Shown here one piece after another: positions 44,377-53,159 of a DNA stretch of 64,000 nt; the first letter of the stretch is position 1; every line of letters begins with the position of its first letter. The translations under genes and the position numbers were made by a program. This DNA is from Micromonospora matsumotoense (lineage in GTDB: Bacteria; Actinomycetota; Actinomycetes; Mycobacteriales; Micromonosporaceae), in the NCBI RefSeq assembly GCF_900091525.1, contig NZ_FMCU01000022.1, positions 1 to 64,000 of the forward strand, read 5' to 3'. Below the pieces are notes generated by a model. That model was not told where the DNA came from, made no database searches, and worked only from the letters and a program-made list of their open reading frames with translations.

Positions 44377-46983
44377 GTGGCGCTCGTGCGCGTGTACTGC
44401 GGTCTGGCCTCGGCAGATCCGGCCGACCGACCGACCTCGGCCGGATCGACGTTGACGTCCGCCGTGGTCGACGACGCAGGCCGTCTGCTGCACGTCTACG
44501 AGATCAGTGACGACGCAGCGGGCTACGCCCAGCTCGTCACGCTGCTCGTGGAACGGTCGGGCGGGCCGAGCGGCGCGGCGATCGCGGCCGACAGCGACGA
44601 CCACACGGTCACCTCGCTGCTGAGTGCGGCCGGCCGTCCACTGGCGATCGCCGACGACGACTCGGTCGACGACTTCGCCGAGCGGTTCGCCGACGACGAC
44701 TCCCTGGAGGAGATGCAGTCCGCGCCGGCTGAACGGCGGGCGGTGGGCCTGGCCCGTGCCCTCCAGGCCGGCGCGCTCTCCGCGGTCACCCTGCCGGCTC
44801 CCCGGGACCTGGCCGGCTTCAAGCAGGTTCTCGCCGCACACGCCGCCCTGTCCAGTGGTCGGCACTCCGCCGCCGTGGCACTGCGCGAGGTGCTCCGCGA
44901 GCTCTACCCGGCCGCCCTGCGGGCGTACCCGGACCCGGCCGATCCGGTGGCGTTGGCCGTCCTCGACGCACTGCCCGAGCCGAACATGCTCGGCGGCACG
45001 TCGGCCCGGGGCCGCGACATGTCCGTCGCCGCCGAGGCGGTCGCCGCACACCTCACCGCCGACGGGGTGGCCGAGGCCGGGGAGATCGAGGCGGCGGTCA
45101 CCGCGCTACGGGTCGCCATCTCCGAGACTCCGCGCCGAGCGACCGTCAACCGGGCGCTCACCTCCGCCGTCGCCGAGACCGTTCGGCAGTCGGTCGCCGC
45201 GGTACGCGCCTGTGACGCCGGCTGCGAGGCCCTGGTGGGCGCGCTCAGCAGCCGGGTCAGCGCCCCGAGCCCGTTGCCGGGCCGCCGGGCCGCCGCCCGC
45301 CGGGGCGAGCAGGTCGGCGAGCTGACCGGCATCAGTGGCACCGGCACGGGCCTGCGCCCGGTCCGGCCCCCCGAGCCGGCACCACCGGTCCCGACCGGGC
45401 GACGTAGCCGTCCCGAGCCGGTCCCCGGTGGGGCGATGCCGACCGCGCCGCGACCGCTCGGCCCGCCGCCGGTGGCCCCCGCCCCGATCGCTCCACCGCC
45501 GGTGGCCCCCCGGCCGGTGACCCCGGCCGCCGCCGGCCTGCCGACCTCGGCGCCGCCCGCACGGATGGACCAGGGCATGCCGCCGGGCCGACCCGGGTCG
45601 GACGCGCCGACCACCATGATCCCGCCGATCCGGCGCGGGATGGATGCTCCGGCGAACCGGCCGGTCTCGGCCCCGCCGCCGCCCCCTCCGGGGATCACCC
45701 CGATCGCCCCGGCGCAGCGCGGCAACGTGCCACCTGCCGAGGCCGGTGAGCCGTTCCGGCCGACGCTGACCACCGCCGCGATCAACAACGCCCGCGCCGA
45801 GCGGCAGCGCACCGTGATCCCACCCCGGCCGAAGACCAGTGGTGCGCTCTCGACGCCCACCGGTGGATTCAGCGCGACCGACCTGAACGTCCCGGTGCCG
45901 CTCTCCCGGCCCGAGCCGGAGCCCACCGCCCCGCCGGGTTCGCGGGCGAACTGGCCGCTGGTCAACAACCCGGAGAACCCGGCCGACAGCTCCGCCACCA
46001 ACCCGGTCGTGCCGGCGTACGGTGAGCGGGCCGGTCGATCGGCTGACGCCCCCGCCGACCCGGGTGCCGGCCGTCGGATCACCCCGCCCTGGCTGGCCGA
46101 CGACCTGCCCCAGGAACCGCCGATGTTGCGGCTGGTGGAGCCGCCGCCGCTGGCCGACCGGGCGTTGCGGGGCGGGCTGGACGCCGCGGCCGATCCGCAC
46201 CTCGACACGCCCCCTCTGCGGTTGGTCGACCGGGATGAGGCCGGCCGCCCCGGACGGGCCACCCGGCCCGACCGTCCGGAGCGCCTCGACCGGCCCGAGC
46301 GCCCCGAGCGGGCGGAACATCTGGACCGCCCGACCCGGGTCGACCGGCCGGCGCGCCTGGAGCGGCCGGAGCGCCTTGACCGACCTGAGCGCCTGGAGCG
46401 ACCCGAGCGTCTTGACCGGCCCGAGCGGTCGGAGCTCCTCGACCGCTCCGAGCGGCCGACGCGCAGCGAGCGGCCGAGCCTGGAGCGGCGACCGGAGCCG
46501 GTCGAACGTCGTCCCGCGCCGATGGAGCACCGCCCGCCACCGGTCTCCGACGAGGGCGATGGCGACCTGCTGATCTTCGCCCAGGCCAAGTCGGCGTGGT
46601 TCGTCGGGCACGGCGACGAGAATGACCTGGAGTGGTCGTCCACCGCGGACACCGGGTGGCAGGCCGCCGAAAAGGTGGCCCAGCCGGCGGTCGGCGCGGA
46701 AACCTCGGCCGGGCTGCCCAAGCGGGTCCCCCAGGCCAACCTGGTTCCCGGCTCGCCGCTGCGCGAGGAGCGTCCGCTGCGGATCGTCCGGGACGCCGCG
46801 AGCCTCGCCGAGAACACCACCGGCTACTTCCGTGGCTGGCGTCGTGGGCAGGAGATCGGCGGTTTCGCCGTTGGCGGCCGGCCGGGGCGTGAGGCCGCTG
46901 GCGGCTGGGACTTCAGCCGCGACCCGACCGAGCGGGAAGACGATCGGGAGTACGAGTTCCGCTCCGCCGGATACCGGTCCTGA
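44377..46983 (+). CDS. IS110-transposase-like domain fused to disordered tail with conservon-type C-terminus
   Basis: An 868-residue protein. Residues about 1-300 follow the IS110 N-terminal layout: an RNase H-like start (VRVYCGLASADP), SAVVDDAGRLLHVYEISDDA, and the helical region RDLAGFKQVLAAH to LREVLRELYPAAL to LDALPEPNMLG. The places of the first Asp and the Glu of the DEDD site appear to be Ala, and the C-terminal transposase half is missing. Residues about 330-735 are Pro/Arg-rich and disordered, with RPERLD repeats. The end has SAWF (739-742) and GLPKRVPQANLVPG (779-792), the same motifs as the nearby conservon kinase. GTG 44377 has GGGAGGA upstream; GTG 44353 is an alternative. Probably a domesticated, non-mobile protein. 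Confidence 0.65.
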   Translation: MALVRVYCGLASADPADRPTSAGSTLTSAVVDDAGRLLHVYEISDDAAGYAQLVTLLVERSGGPSGAAIAADSDDHTVTSLLSAAGRPLAIADDDSVDDFAERFADDDSLEEMQSAPAERRAVGLARALQAGALSAVTLPAPRDLAGFKQVLAAHAALSSGRHSAAVALREVLRELYPAALRAYPDPADPVALAVLDALPEPNMLGGTSARGRDMSVAAEAVAAHLTADGVAEAGEIEAAVTALRVAISETPRRATVNRALTSAVAETVRQSVAAVRACDAGCEALVGALSSRVSAPSPLPGRRAAARRGEQVGELTGISGTGTGLRPVRPPEPAPPVPTGRRSRPEPVPGGAMPTAPRPLGPPPVAPAPIAPPPVAPRPVTPAAAGLPTSAPPARMDQGMPPGRPGSDAPTTMIPPIRRGMDAPANRPVSAPPPPPPGITPIAPAQRGNVPPAEAGEPFRPTLTTAAINNARAERQRTVIPPRPKTSGALSTPTGGFSATDLNVPVPLSRPEPEPTAPPGSRANWPLVNNPENPADSSATNPVVPAYGERAGRSADAPADPGAGRRITPPWLADDLPQEPPMLRLVEPPPLADRALRGGLDAAADPHLDTPPLRLVDRDEAGRPGRATRPDRPERLDRPERPERAEHLDRPTRVDRPARLERPERLDRPERLERPERLDRPERSELLDRSERPTRSERPSLERRPEPVERRPAPMEHRPPPVSDEGDGDLLIFAQAKSAWFVGHGDENDLEWSSTADTGWQAAEKVAQPAVGAETSAGLPKRVPQANLVPGSPLREERPLRIVRDAASLAENTTGYFRGWRRGQEIGGFAVGGRPGREAAGGWDFSRDPTEREDDREYEFRSAGYRS
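46255..46515 (+). repeat. RPER(L/P)-type hexapeptide repeat region
   Basis: Encodes about a dozen near-repeats such as RPERLD, RPERLE and RSERPT in the tail of the IS110-like protein. Alternating Arg and Asp/Glu give a polyampholyte segment. DNA units (cggcccgagcgccttgac-like, 18 bp) are imperfect. Confidence 0.8.
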
Positions 46984-47161
46984 CAGTCTGACGGTTTCGC
47001 CTGGCCCGGTCCGGTTCTTCCGGCCGGGCCAGTGCGTTGCACCGGGGACGGCACTCCCCCCGGTGATCACCACAGCGCATTGACCCCGCCCAGGTGGCCC
47101 TCAGCGGCCGCACGAGCACGGCGACGGGACGCTTCCTCACCGGCTACCGGCCGGTGCGGCG

Positions 47162-47200
47162 GGCCGTGACCGAGAAACGCGAACGCGCCCGGTCACGGCC
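47162..47200. terminator. Bidirectional terminator between IS110-like gene and conservon
   Basis: A perfect 11-bp stem, GGCCGTGACCG (47162-47172) with CGGTCACGGCC (47190-47200), loop 17 nt, in the 246-bp gap between two convergent transcription units. Confidence 0.65.
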
Positions 47201-47229
47201 GGAGCCGCCACCGGGCGCGTCGGAGTCGA

Positions 47230-47823
47230 TCAGGCCGGCGCGACCGCGCGCGACCGGCGCATGGTGAGCACGTACTCGACCAGCGAGATCAGCACGTGCT
47301 TGGTCGATTCCCGGTTACGGGCGTCGCAGGCCACCACCGGCACGTCGGTCGAGATCGCCAGCGCGTCCCGGACGTCCTGCGGGTCGTGGTACTGCATCCC
47401 GTCGAAGCAGTTGATGGCCACCAGGTACGGCAGCCGCCGGTGCTCGAAGAAGTCGATCGCCGCGAAGCAGTCGGCCAACCGGCGGGTGTCGACCAGAACC
47501 ACGGCACCGATGGCGCCCCGGACCAGTTCGTCCCACATGAACCAGAACCGCGTCTGACCGGGTGTACCGAACAGGTACAGGATCAGATCCCGATCGATCG
47601 AGATACGGCCGAAGTCCATCGCCACCGTGGTCGTCGTCTTGCCCGGCACCTGCCGGGTGTCGACGACGCCCACGCCGGCGGAGGTCATGATGGCCTCGGT
47701 GGTCAGCGGTGTGATCTCCGAGACCGAACCGACCAGCGTCGTCTTGCCGACGCCGAACCCACCGGCGATAACGATCTTCGCCGACGTCACGCGCCCGTTC
47801 GGGGCAGGCGGCCGCTGCGACAT
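47230..47823 (-). CDS. Conservon MglA-like GTP-binding protein (CvnD type)
   Basis: A 197-residue small GTPase. G1 is GGFGVGKTTLVGSV, G3 LFGTPGQTRFWFMW, and the G4 position reads NCFDG in place of NKxD. A TTT switch segment (GKTTTTVAMDFG) precedes G3. ATG 47823 lies 1 nt beyond the DUF742 stop. In the conservon set, this protein is thought to cycle between GTP and GDP states with the Roadblock protein as partner and relay signals from the membrane kinase-like protein. Last gene of the operon. Confidence 0.9.
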   Translation of the reverse strand: MSQRPPAPNGRVTSAKIVIAGGFGVGKTTLVGSVSEITPLTTEAIMTSAGVGVVDTRQVPGKTTTTVAMDFGRISIDRDLILYLFGTPGQTRFWFMWDELVRGAIGAVVLVDTRRLADCFAAIDFFEHRRLPYLVAINCFDGMQYHDPQDVRDALAISTDVPVVACDARNRESTKHVLISLVEYVLTMRRSRAVAPA

Positions 47824-47824
47824 G

Positions 47825-48202
47825 TCAGAGCCTGCGAAGTCCACTCAGCACCCTCTCCAGCAGTTCAGTGCCCACCGCGTCGTCCGAGTCGTCCAAGATG
47901 GTCGGCTCGTGGACCGCGACCAGGCCGTCCGTCGCCATGTCGGCGATGAGCACCCGGGCCACGCCCAGCGGGAGCTGCATCCGCGCCGCGATTTCCGCGA
48001 GCGACTGCACCCGTCCGTCACACAGCGCGGCGATGTACTGGTGCTCCCGGCCCTGACCGCCGTTGCCGCCGGCAGTAGCGCGACCGCGCACCGTCGTCTC
48101 GACGAGCGCCTCCAGGGCGATGTCGAGCCGGGGACGGGTACGACCACGGGTCACGGCGTACGGCCGGACCAACGCACCTGTCGGTTCGTCACGATCGACC
48201 AT
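47825..48202 (-). CDS. Conservon DUF742 protein (CvnC type)
   Basis: A 125-residue DUF742 protein with a winged-helix-like core: LVRPYAVTRGRTRPRLDIAL, ALCDGRVQSLAEIAARMQLP, LGVARVLIADMATDGLVAVH. ATG 48202 is chosen over GTG 48232 because AAGGAGGTGAG lies at a proper distance upstream of it. DUF742 proteins occur only in conservon-type operons, as an adaptor between kinase-like and GTPase components; the exact role is unclear. Confidence 0.9.
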   Translation of the reverse strand: MVDRDEPTGALVRPYAVTRGRTRPRLDIALEALVETTVRGRATAGGNGGQGREHQYIAALCDGRVQSLAEIAARMQLPLGVARVLIADMATDGLVAVHEPTILDDSDDAVGTELLERVLSGLRRL

Positions 48203-48298
48203 CTCGCCGCTCACCTCCTTCGCACCCGTCACCGGTTCTCACCCGGTGGAACCCGTCGTTGTTGTCGTTGTCCCGCGCCGACCAGGTGGTCAGCCCGG

Positions 48299-48703
48299 TC
48301 AGCCCATCATCCCGACAGCCGTCCGAGCCTGCGGGGTGAGCGCGTCGCCCACCCGGTCGACCAGCAACGCCATCTCGTAACCGACCTGACCGACGTCACA
48401 GCTACGGGCGGCCAGCACGGCGAACGACGACCCGTCCGAGATGGACATCAGGAACAGGAAGCCGTTGTCCATCTCGACGACGGTCTGCAACACCGCCCCG
48501 CCCTCGAAGCAGCGGGCCGCACCCTGGGTCAGGCTGACCAGGCCGGACGCGATCGCGGCCAACTGGTCGGCCCGGTCCCGGGGCAGGTCGCGCGACGAAG
48601 CGAGGAGCAGGCCGTCGGCGGATACCGCGACCGCGTGCGCGACACCCGGCACCCGGTCGGCGAAGTTGGCCAGCAGCCAACCAAGATCCTGCGTAGTTGT
48701 CAT
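48299..48703 (-). CDS. Conservon Roadblock/LC7 protein (CvnB type)
   Basis: A 134-residue Roadblock/LC7 domain: DLGWLLANFADRVPGVAHAV, AVSADGLLLASSRDLPRDRA, DNGFLFLMSISDGSSFAVLA. It resembles MglB, the GTPase-activating partner of MglA. Its ATG overlaps the kinase-gene stop by 4 nt, so the two are translationally coupled. It should bind the CvnD-type GTPase and perhaps the kinase tail. Confidence 0.92.
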   Translation of the reverse strand: MTTTQDLGWLLANFADRVPGVAHAVAVSADGLLLASSRDLPRDRADQLAAIASGLVSLTQGAARCFEGGAVLQTVVEMDNGFLFLMSISDGSSFAVLAARSCDVGQVGYEMALLVDRVGDALTPQARTAVGMMG

Positions 48704-51700
48704 CCTTCTTGCTCCTTCTGCCCGCTCCCGCGCGCCGGGCCGAAGCCAGACGGCGAGGATTGCTGCCCGCCCGGAGTCGCGTCCGGGTTGGTGGGGTTGT
48801 CCGGGGTGGTCCGGCCGCGTTGCACACCTCGATGGTAGGCCGAGAGCAGACCTCTGACCGCCTCCGGCGTACGTCGCTGCACCGATGTGGTCGGCTTCTC
48901 GATCGCCCCTGGCACGAGCTGCGCCATCGGCGTCCGCTTCGGCAGGCCCGTCTGGGTGGTTCCGGCCACCGGCGCCTCGGTGGCGGCCACCGCTGCCCGC
49001 CAGCCGTCGTCGGCGGCGGTCTGCCAGGCGGTGGGCTGCGGGGCGGGGCGGCGGGTCACCGGGCCGTCGCCGCGACCGGGGAGACCCCCGTTGCCTGTCG
49101 ACCCGTTGTCACGCGGCACGCCCCCGACCGGCGCGGTGTCTGCCATCGGTGCGCCGCCTGTCGTCCCTGGTGCGGTGTACTGGGCCGGGTGGATGGCGGT
49201 GTCGACGGCGGACTGCGAGGTCCCCGCGCCGTTGGTCACCGACTGCTTGGCACCGGCTGCTTCGTCCGGGCCTGGCTTGCGGGTGCGGAACCAGGCCGAC
49301 TCGAGTTCTCGGAAGATCGGCAGTTCCATCGTCTCGTCCGCGTACCGCTGCTGAGGAGCCTGCTGCGGCGTCAACGGCCGGTTGATGGCCGGCTGTGCGG
49401 CCCGTACCGGTGGCGTCACGGGCTGCCGAGGGGCCGGCGGCGTCGGCTCGGAGCGCGGCACCCGGGGCAGCTCGGTGGTCATGTCCAGTGCGGCGGCAAG
49501 CCGCTCGGGGACCGGCGGGGTGGCCGTGTCGCGGTCGGGGTTGGCCACCGGCGGCCAGGCCGGCGGTGCGCCGGCACCCGGTGCGGCCCCGCCCGAGGTG
49601 GGCCGGCCCGGCAGCGGACCGCTGGGCGATCCGGAGACCGGCGCGCCCGGGTGACCGGCGTACGGGGACGCCGACACCGGGTAGCCCGTGGAGGGCTGAC
49701 CCGATACCGGGTAACCCGACGAGGGCTGACCCGACACCGGATAGCCGGAGACCGGCTGGCTGGACACCGGGTAACCGGAGACCGGCTGACCCGAGACGGG
49801 CTGACCGGAGACCGGCGCGGCCGGGTACGAGGGCGGCAGCGGTGGCGCCGACACCGGCGGGACCGGTGGGGAGCTGTAGGGCCGGGCCTCGGGGCTGCTC
49901 GGTAGCTGGCGCGGGATGATCGGCTGCTGGCCGGTGCTGTCCGGGTCGTCGGTGCTCCGCCGCTGGGGCAGCGGATCGATCGACTGCCCGTTGGTGGGAC
50001 GCGGGTTGAAGCTGTCGCCACCGTTGATTCCGCTGGCACCGGTGAGGTCCGACCAGGCGGGCAGCCCGCGTCCGCCGTTGGCGGGGGGAACGGAGCCGTT
50101 GCGCGGGGCGGCCGGATCGAAGGGTCGGCCGCCGAAGGTGACCTGGTTGCCGGAGTCCCCCTGCCGGGGGGCCGGCGGTTGGCCGTTGCCGAGCGCGGGC
50201 AGCGCGCCGAAGGTCGGGGTGCCGCCGGACCCACCGAAGGCCGGGGCCGGGCTGGGACCGCCGAAGGCCGGGGCGGCGCCGCCGAAGCTCGGGGTGCCGC
50301 CGCCGAAGGCCGGCGCGGCGCCGCCGAACTGGGGGCCGGGGCCCGGCAGGCCAGGGGTGCCCGGGGCCCGGCCGGTGAGGGCGCGGGGCACCAGCACCGA
50401 GGTGGGCAGGACGACCTCGGCCACGGTCCCCCGGTCGGTGCCGGGTCGCAGCTCGACCTTGACGCCGTGCCGGGAGGCCAGCCGGGCGACCACGACCAGG
50501 CCCATCATGCGGGAGACGGCCACGTCCACCTGGGGTGGGGTGGCGAGCCGATCGTTGAGGTCGGACAACTGCTCGGCGCTGATGCCGATGCCCCGGTCCT
50601 CGACGTAGAGCGACGCGCGGTCGCCGACCCGGCGGGCCTCGACCATCACCTGGGAGTCCGGCGGGGAGAACGCGGTCGCGTTGTCGAACAGCTCGGCGAC
50701 CAGGTGGACCAGGTCGTTGACCGCGTGCGCGGAGACCTCGATGTCCCGGTCGATGACCCCGAACTCGATCCGGGTGTAGTGCTCGACCTCGGACTGGGCG
50801 GCGCGCAGCACGTCGATCAGGGCGGCCGGCTCGCGCTGCACCCGGGTGGAGTCGGCCCCGGCGAGGACCAGCAGGTTCTCGTCGTTGCGGCGCATCCGGG
50901 TGGCCAGGTGGTCGAGCTGGAACAGCTCGGCCAGGCGGTCCGGGTCCTCCTCGCCGCGCTCCAGCCGGTCGAGGTGGCCGATCAGCCGGTCGACCAGGAT
51001 CTGCGAACGGCGGGCGAGGTTGACGAACATCGTCGCGACCGAGGAGCGGAGCGCCGCCTGCTCGGCGGCGGTCCGGACGGCCTCCAGGTGGACGGCGTTG
51101 AACGCCTCGGTCACCTGGCCGAACTCGTCCCGGCTGCGGACCGGCAGCGGCTCGGCGATCTGGTTGGCCAACTGCGCCGGGGACTGCTGGCCGGTGAACT
51201 GCGGGTCCCGCAGCCGGGCCACCGCCTGCGGAAGGCCGAACTGGGCGATGGACAGCGCACCCTGGCGCAGCTCGCGCAGCGAGCGGGCCATCGACCGGGC
51301 GACCAGGTAGGCGAAGAGGATGGCCAGCAGCAGCATGCTGAGCAGCAGGCCGGTCTCCAGGAAGACCTGACGCTGCACGTCGGAGCGCAGTTCGTCGGCC
51401 TTGGCCACGACGTCGCTGTCGAGTCGCACCTCCACGGCCCGGTTGAGCTGGGCGTACGCGACCATGGCCGCGTCCCACTGGTCGGTGCTGAAGGTGAGGC
51501 CGTCCAGCTTGTCGCTGTTCAGCGCGCTGACCTGACCGGCGTAGATGTCCGCCTGGCGTCGGTCCGAACCGGAGATCGTCTGGTCCTGGAACTCGCGCTC
51601 GGCGCGGCTGGCCACCGCCTGGAAGCTCTGCAGGGCCTGCTGCTCACCGGTGTTGCTGGAGATGTACAGCTCCCGCAGGGCGGGCGTGTACGCCTTCTGC

Positions 51701-52362
51701 AGCAGTACCTGGTGGACCGCGATCCGGCGGACGGAGGCGTACTCCTTGGCGCGGGCCATCGCCGCGGCGGCCCGCATCTGGTCGCTCAGGTCGTTGTCGC
51801 CGGCGAGCTGGGTGGCCGAGTCACGGATGGTGATCAGATTGTTGATCAGACCGGTGTACCGGCTGACCGCCTCGCTGAGCCGGAGCTTGCCGTTGTAGAC
51901 CTGACTCCGGATGCCGGGCATCTCCGACAGGTCGCCGTCGATCCGGTCGAGCTGCGTCTCCAGGGTCGCCGGCAGGCCCTCGATCTCGCCGCGCTGTTGC
52001 GAGTAGGGCGTCTTCGACTGGTCGACTCGCTGGTTGACCCGGTTGTACGCCTCCTGGTATTGCGCACGGGCCTGTCCCTTGGGCGAGCCGAGCAGCAGCA
52101 CGGCGTTGGTGCGCTCGTCCTGGAGGGTGTTGACCAGGTCACCGGAGTAACCCACCAGATTGGCCAGGTCACCTGCCCGGTTGGCGTTGTTGAGCATCTG
52201 CAGGTGGTCCACCAGCCCGCTGGTACCCACGACGACCGTGGCGATGGTCGGCACGATCATGATCAGGCCGAGCTTGGACCAGATCGGCATGTCGCGGAGC
52301 CGGCCGGCCGGCCGACGCAGACGCGACAGGAAGGAGCCCGCCGTCGTTGGCCGTTTGCTCAC
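48700..52362 (-). CDS. Conservon sensor kinase-like protein with NIT domain (CvnA type)
   Basis: A 1220-residue membrane protein. First helix about 28-50 (KLGLIMIVPTIATVVVG); an extracellular helical nitrate/nitrite-sensing domain follows; second helix about 330-350 leads into HAMP. A GHKL ATPase domain (about 500-660) shows ELFDNATAFSPPDSQV and YVEDRGIGIS. No standard H-box is obvious. The last 550 residues are Pro/Gly-rich, with APAFGG and SGQPVSG repeats, then SAWF (1022-1025) and GLPKRTPMAQLVPG (1139-1152). GTG 52362 has GAGGGCGG upstream. First gene of the conservon: the ligand is unproven, nitrate being only the domain's name. Confidence 0.9.
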   Translation of the reverse strand: MSKRPTTAGSFLSRLRRPAGRLRDMPIWSKLGLIMIVPTIATVVVGTSGLVDHLQMLNNANRAGDLANLVGYSGDLVNTLQDERTNAVLLLGSPKGQARAQYQEAYNRVNQRVDQSKTPYSQQRGEIEGLPATLETQLDRIDGDLSEMPGIRSQVYNGKLRLSEAVSRYTGLINNLITIRDSATQLAGDNDLSDQMRAAAAMARAKEYASVRRIAVHQVLLQKAYTPALRELYISSNTGEQQALQSFQAVASRAEREFQDQTISGSDRRQADIYAGQVSALNSDKLDGLTFSTDQWDAAMVAYAQLNRAVEVRLDSDVVAKADELRSDVQRQVFLETGLLLSMLLLAILFAYLVARSMARSLRELRQGALSIAQFGLPQAVARLRDPQFTGQQSPAQLANQIAEPLPVRSRDEFGQVTEAFNAVHLEAVRTAAEQAALRSSVATMFVNLARRSQILVDRLIGHLDRLERGEEDPDRLAELFQLDHLATRMRRNDENLLVLAGADSTRVQREPAALIDVLRAAQSEVEHYTRIEFGVIDRDIEVSAHAVNDLVHLVAELFDNATAFSPPDSQVMVEARRVGDRASLYVEDRGIGISAEQLSDLNDRLATPPQVDVAVSRMMGLVVVARLASRHGVKVELRPGTDRGTVAEVVLPTSVLVPRALTGRAPGTPGLPGPGPQFGGAAPAFGGGTPSFGGAAPAFGGPSPAPAFGGSGGTPTFGALPALGNGQPPAPRQGDSGNQVTFGGRPFDPAAPRNGSVPPANGGRGLPAWSDLTGASGINGGDSFNPRPTNGQSIDPLPQRRSTDDPDSTGQQPIIPRQLPSSPEARPYSSPPVPPVSAPPLPPSYPAAPVSGQPVSGQPVSGYPVSSQPVSGYPVSGQPSSGYPVSGQPSTGYPVSASPYAGHPGAPVSGSPSGPLPGRPTSGGAAPGAGAPPAWPPVANPDRDTATPPVPERLAAALDMTTELPRVPRSEPTPPAPRQPVTPPVRAAQPAINRPLTPQQAPQQRYADETMELPIFRELESAWFRTRKPGPDEAAGAKQSVTNGAGTSQSAVDTAIHPAQYTAPGTTGGAPMADTAPVGGVPRDNGSTGNGGLPGRGDGPVTRRPAPQPTAWQTAADDGWRAAVAATEAPVAGTTQTGLPKRTPMAQLVPGAIEKPTTSVQRRTPEAVRGLLSAYHRGVQRGRTTPDNPTNPDATPGGQQSSPSGFGPARGSGQKEQEG
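49690..49822 (-). repeat. SGQPVSGYPVSG tandem repeat in the kinase tail
   Basis: Eight to ten near-repeats of a 6-7-residue PVSGxP unit encoded by 18-21-bp DNA repeats (gggctgacccgataccgggt-like on the + strand). Disordered, extended sequence. Further Gly/Phe repeats of type APAFGG occur at about 50210-50340. Confidence 0.8.
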
Positions 52363-52555
52363 GTCACCGCCCTCGCGATTCCAGCGTCTCCGCGTCGCCA
52401 CGGGCAACGCCCAGCAACCGACCCGGCGGGTCGGACCTCCGAGATTCCATCACGGCTCCCCTGAAAGAGAAAGCCCAGGTTGTCGGTCACCGGAGGTGTG
52501 ATGAGATGTTGATGCAATTTGATCGCAATCCGTCTTTCCGGAGTCACTCAAAGTA

Positions 52556-53158
52556 ATGGAATATCGCCACCGCGTTGTCCTCCTCGCCGGGCCCTCCGGG
52601 TCCGGAAAGTCGTACATAGCCCAACGAACCGGCCTTCCCGTGCTCTGCCTGGACGACTTCTACAAGAACGGTGATGACCCTACGTTGCCGCGACAGAACG
52701 GACTGGTCGACTGGGACGCGCCCGAGTCGTGGGACGCGGGAACGGCCGTGGAGACAATTGACCAACTGGCCCAGCGGGGCCGGGCCGATGTGCCCGTCTA
52801 TGCGATCGGTGCGGATCGCCGGGTGGCCACCCGGCCATTCGAAGTGACCGGATCGCCACTTTTCATCGCCGAAGGGATTTTCGCCGCCGAGATTGTCGAG
52901 GAGTGCCGCCGTCGGGGGCTGCTCGCCGGGGCGTACGCGCTGCGTCGGCCGCGCGGGGCGACCTTCGTCCGCCGGCTGGCCCGGGACCTGTCCGAGCAGC
53001 GCAAGGCACCGAAGGTGCTGATCCGGCGCGGGGTGGCGCTGCTGCGCGCCGAACCGGCGGTGCTGCGCCGGCAGACCGGCCTCGGTGCCGAGGCGGCCCA
53101 CGCCCGGGAGATCCTGCGCCGGGTGGCCGACCTGGTAGCCGGCCACCCGCCCCGGTGA
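52556..53158 (+). CDS. Uridine kinase family protein
   Basis: A 200-residue P-loop kinase. Walker A GPSGSGKSYI; VLCLDDFYKNGDDPTLP is the uridine-kinase substrate loop; FIAEGIFAAEIVEE follows. It should phosphorylate uridine/cytidine or a related nucleoside. The 193 bp before it form the divergent promoter region with the conservon, locally AT-richer, with GGAG at about 52537. The gene ends 1 nt before the convergent add gene. Confidence 0.85.
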   Translation: MEYRHRVVLLAGPSGSGKSYIAQRTGLPVLCLDDFYKNGDDPTLPRQNGLVDWDAPESWDAGTAVETIDQLAQRGRADVPVYAIGADRRVATRPFEVTGSPLFIAEGIFAAEIVEECRRRGLLAGAYALRRPRGATFVRRLARDLSEQRKAPKVLIRRGVALLRAEPAVLRRQTGLGAEAAHAREILRRVADLVAGHPPR

Positions 53159-53159
53159 A

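Noticed and set aside
44377..46983. Intact IS110 insertion sequence
   Set aside because: The second half of the transposase is missing, catalytic acids appear replaced, and the tail is unrelated to transposases.
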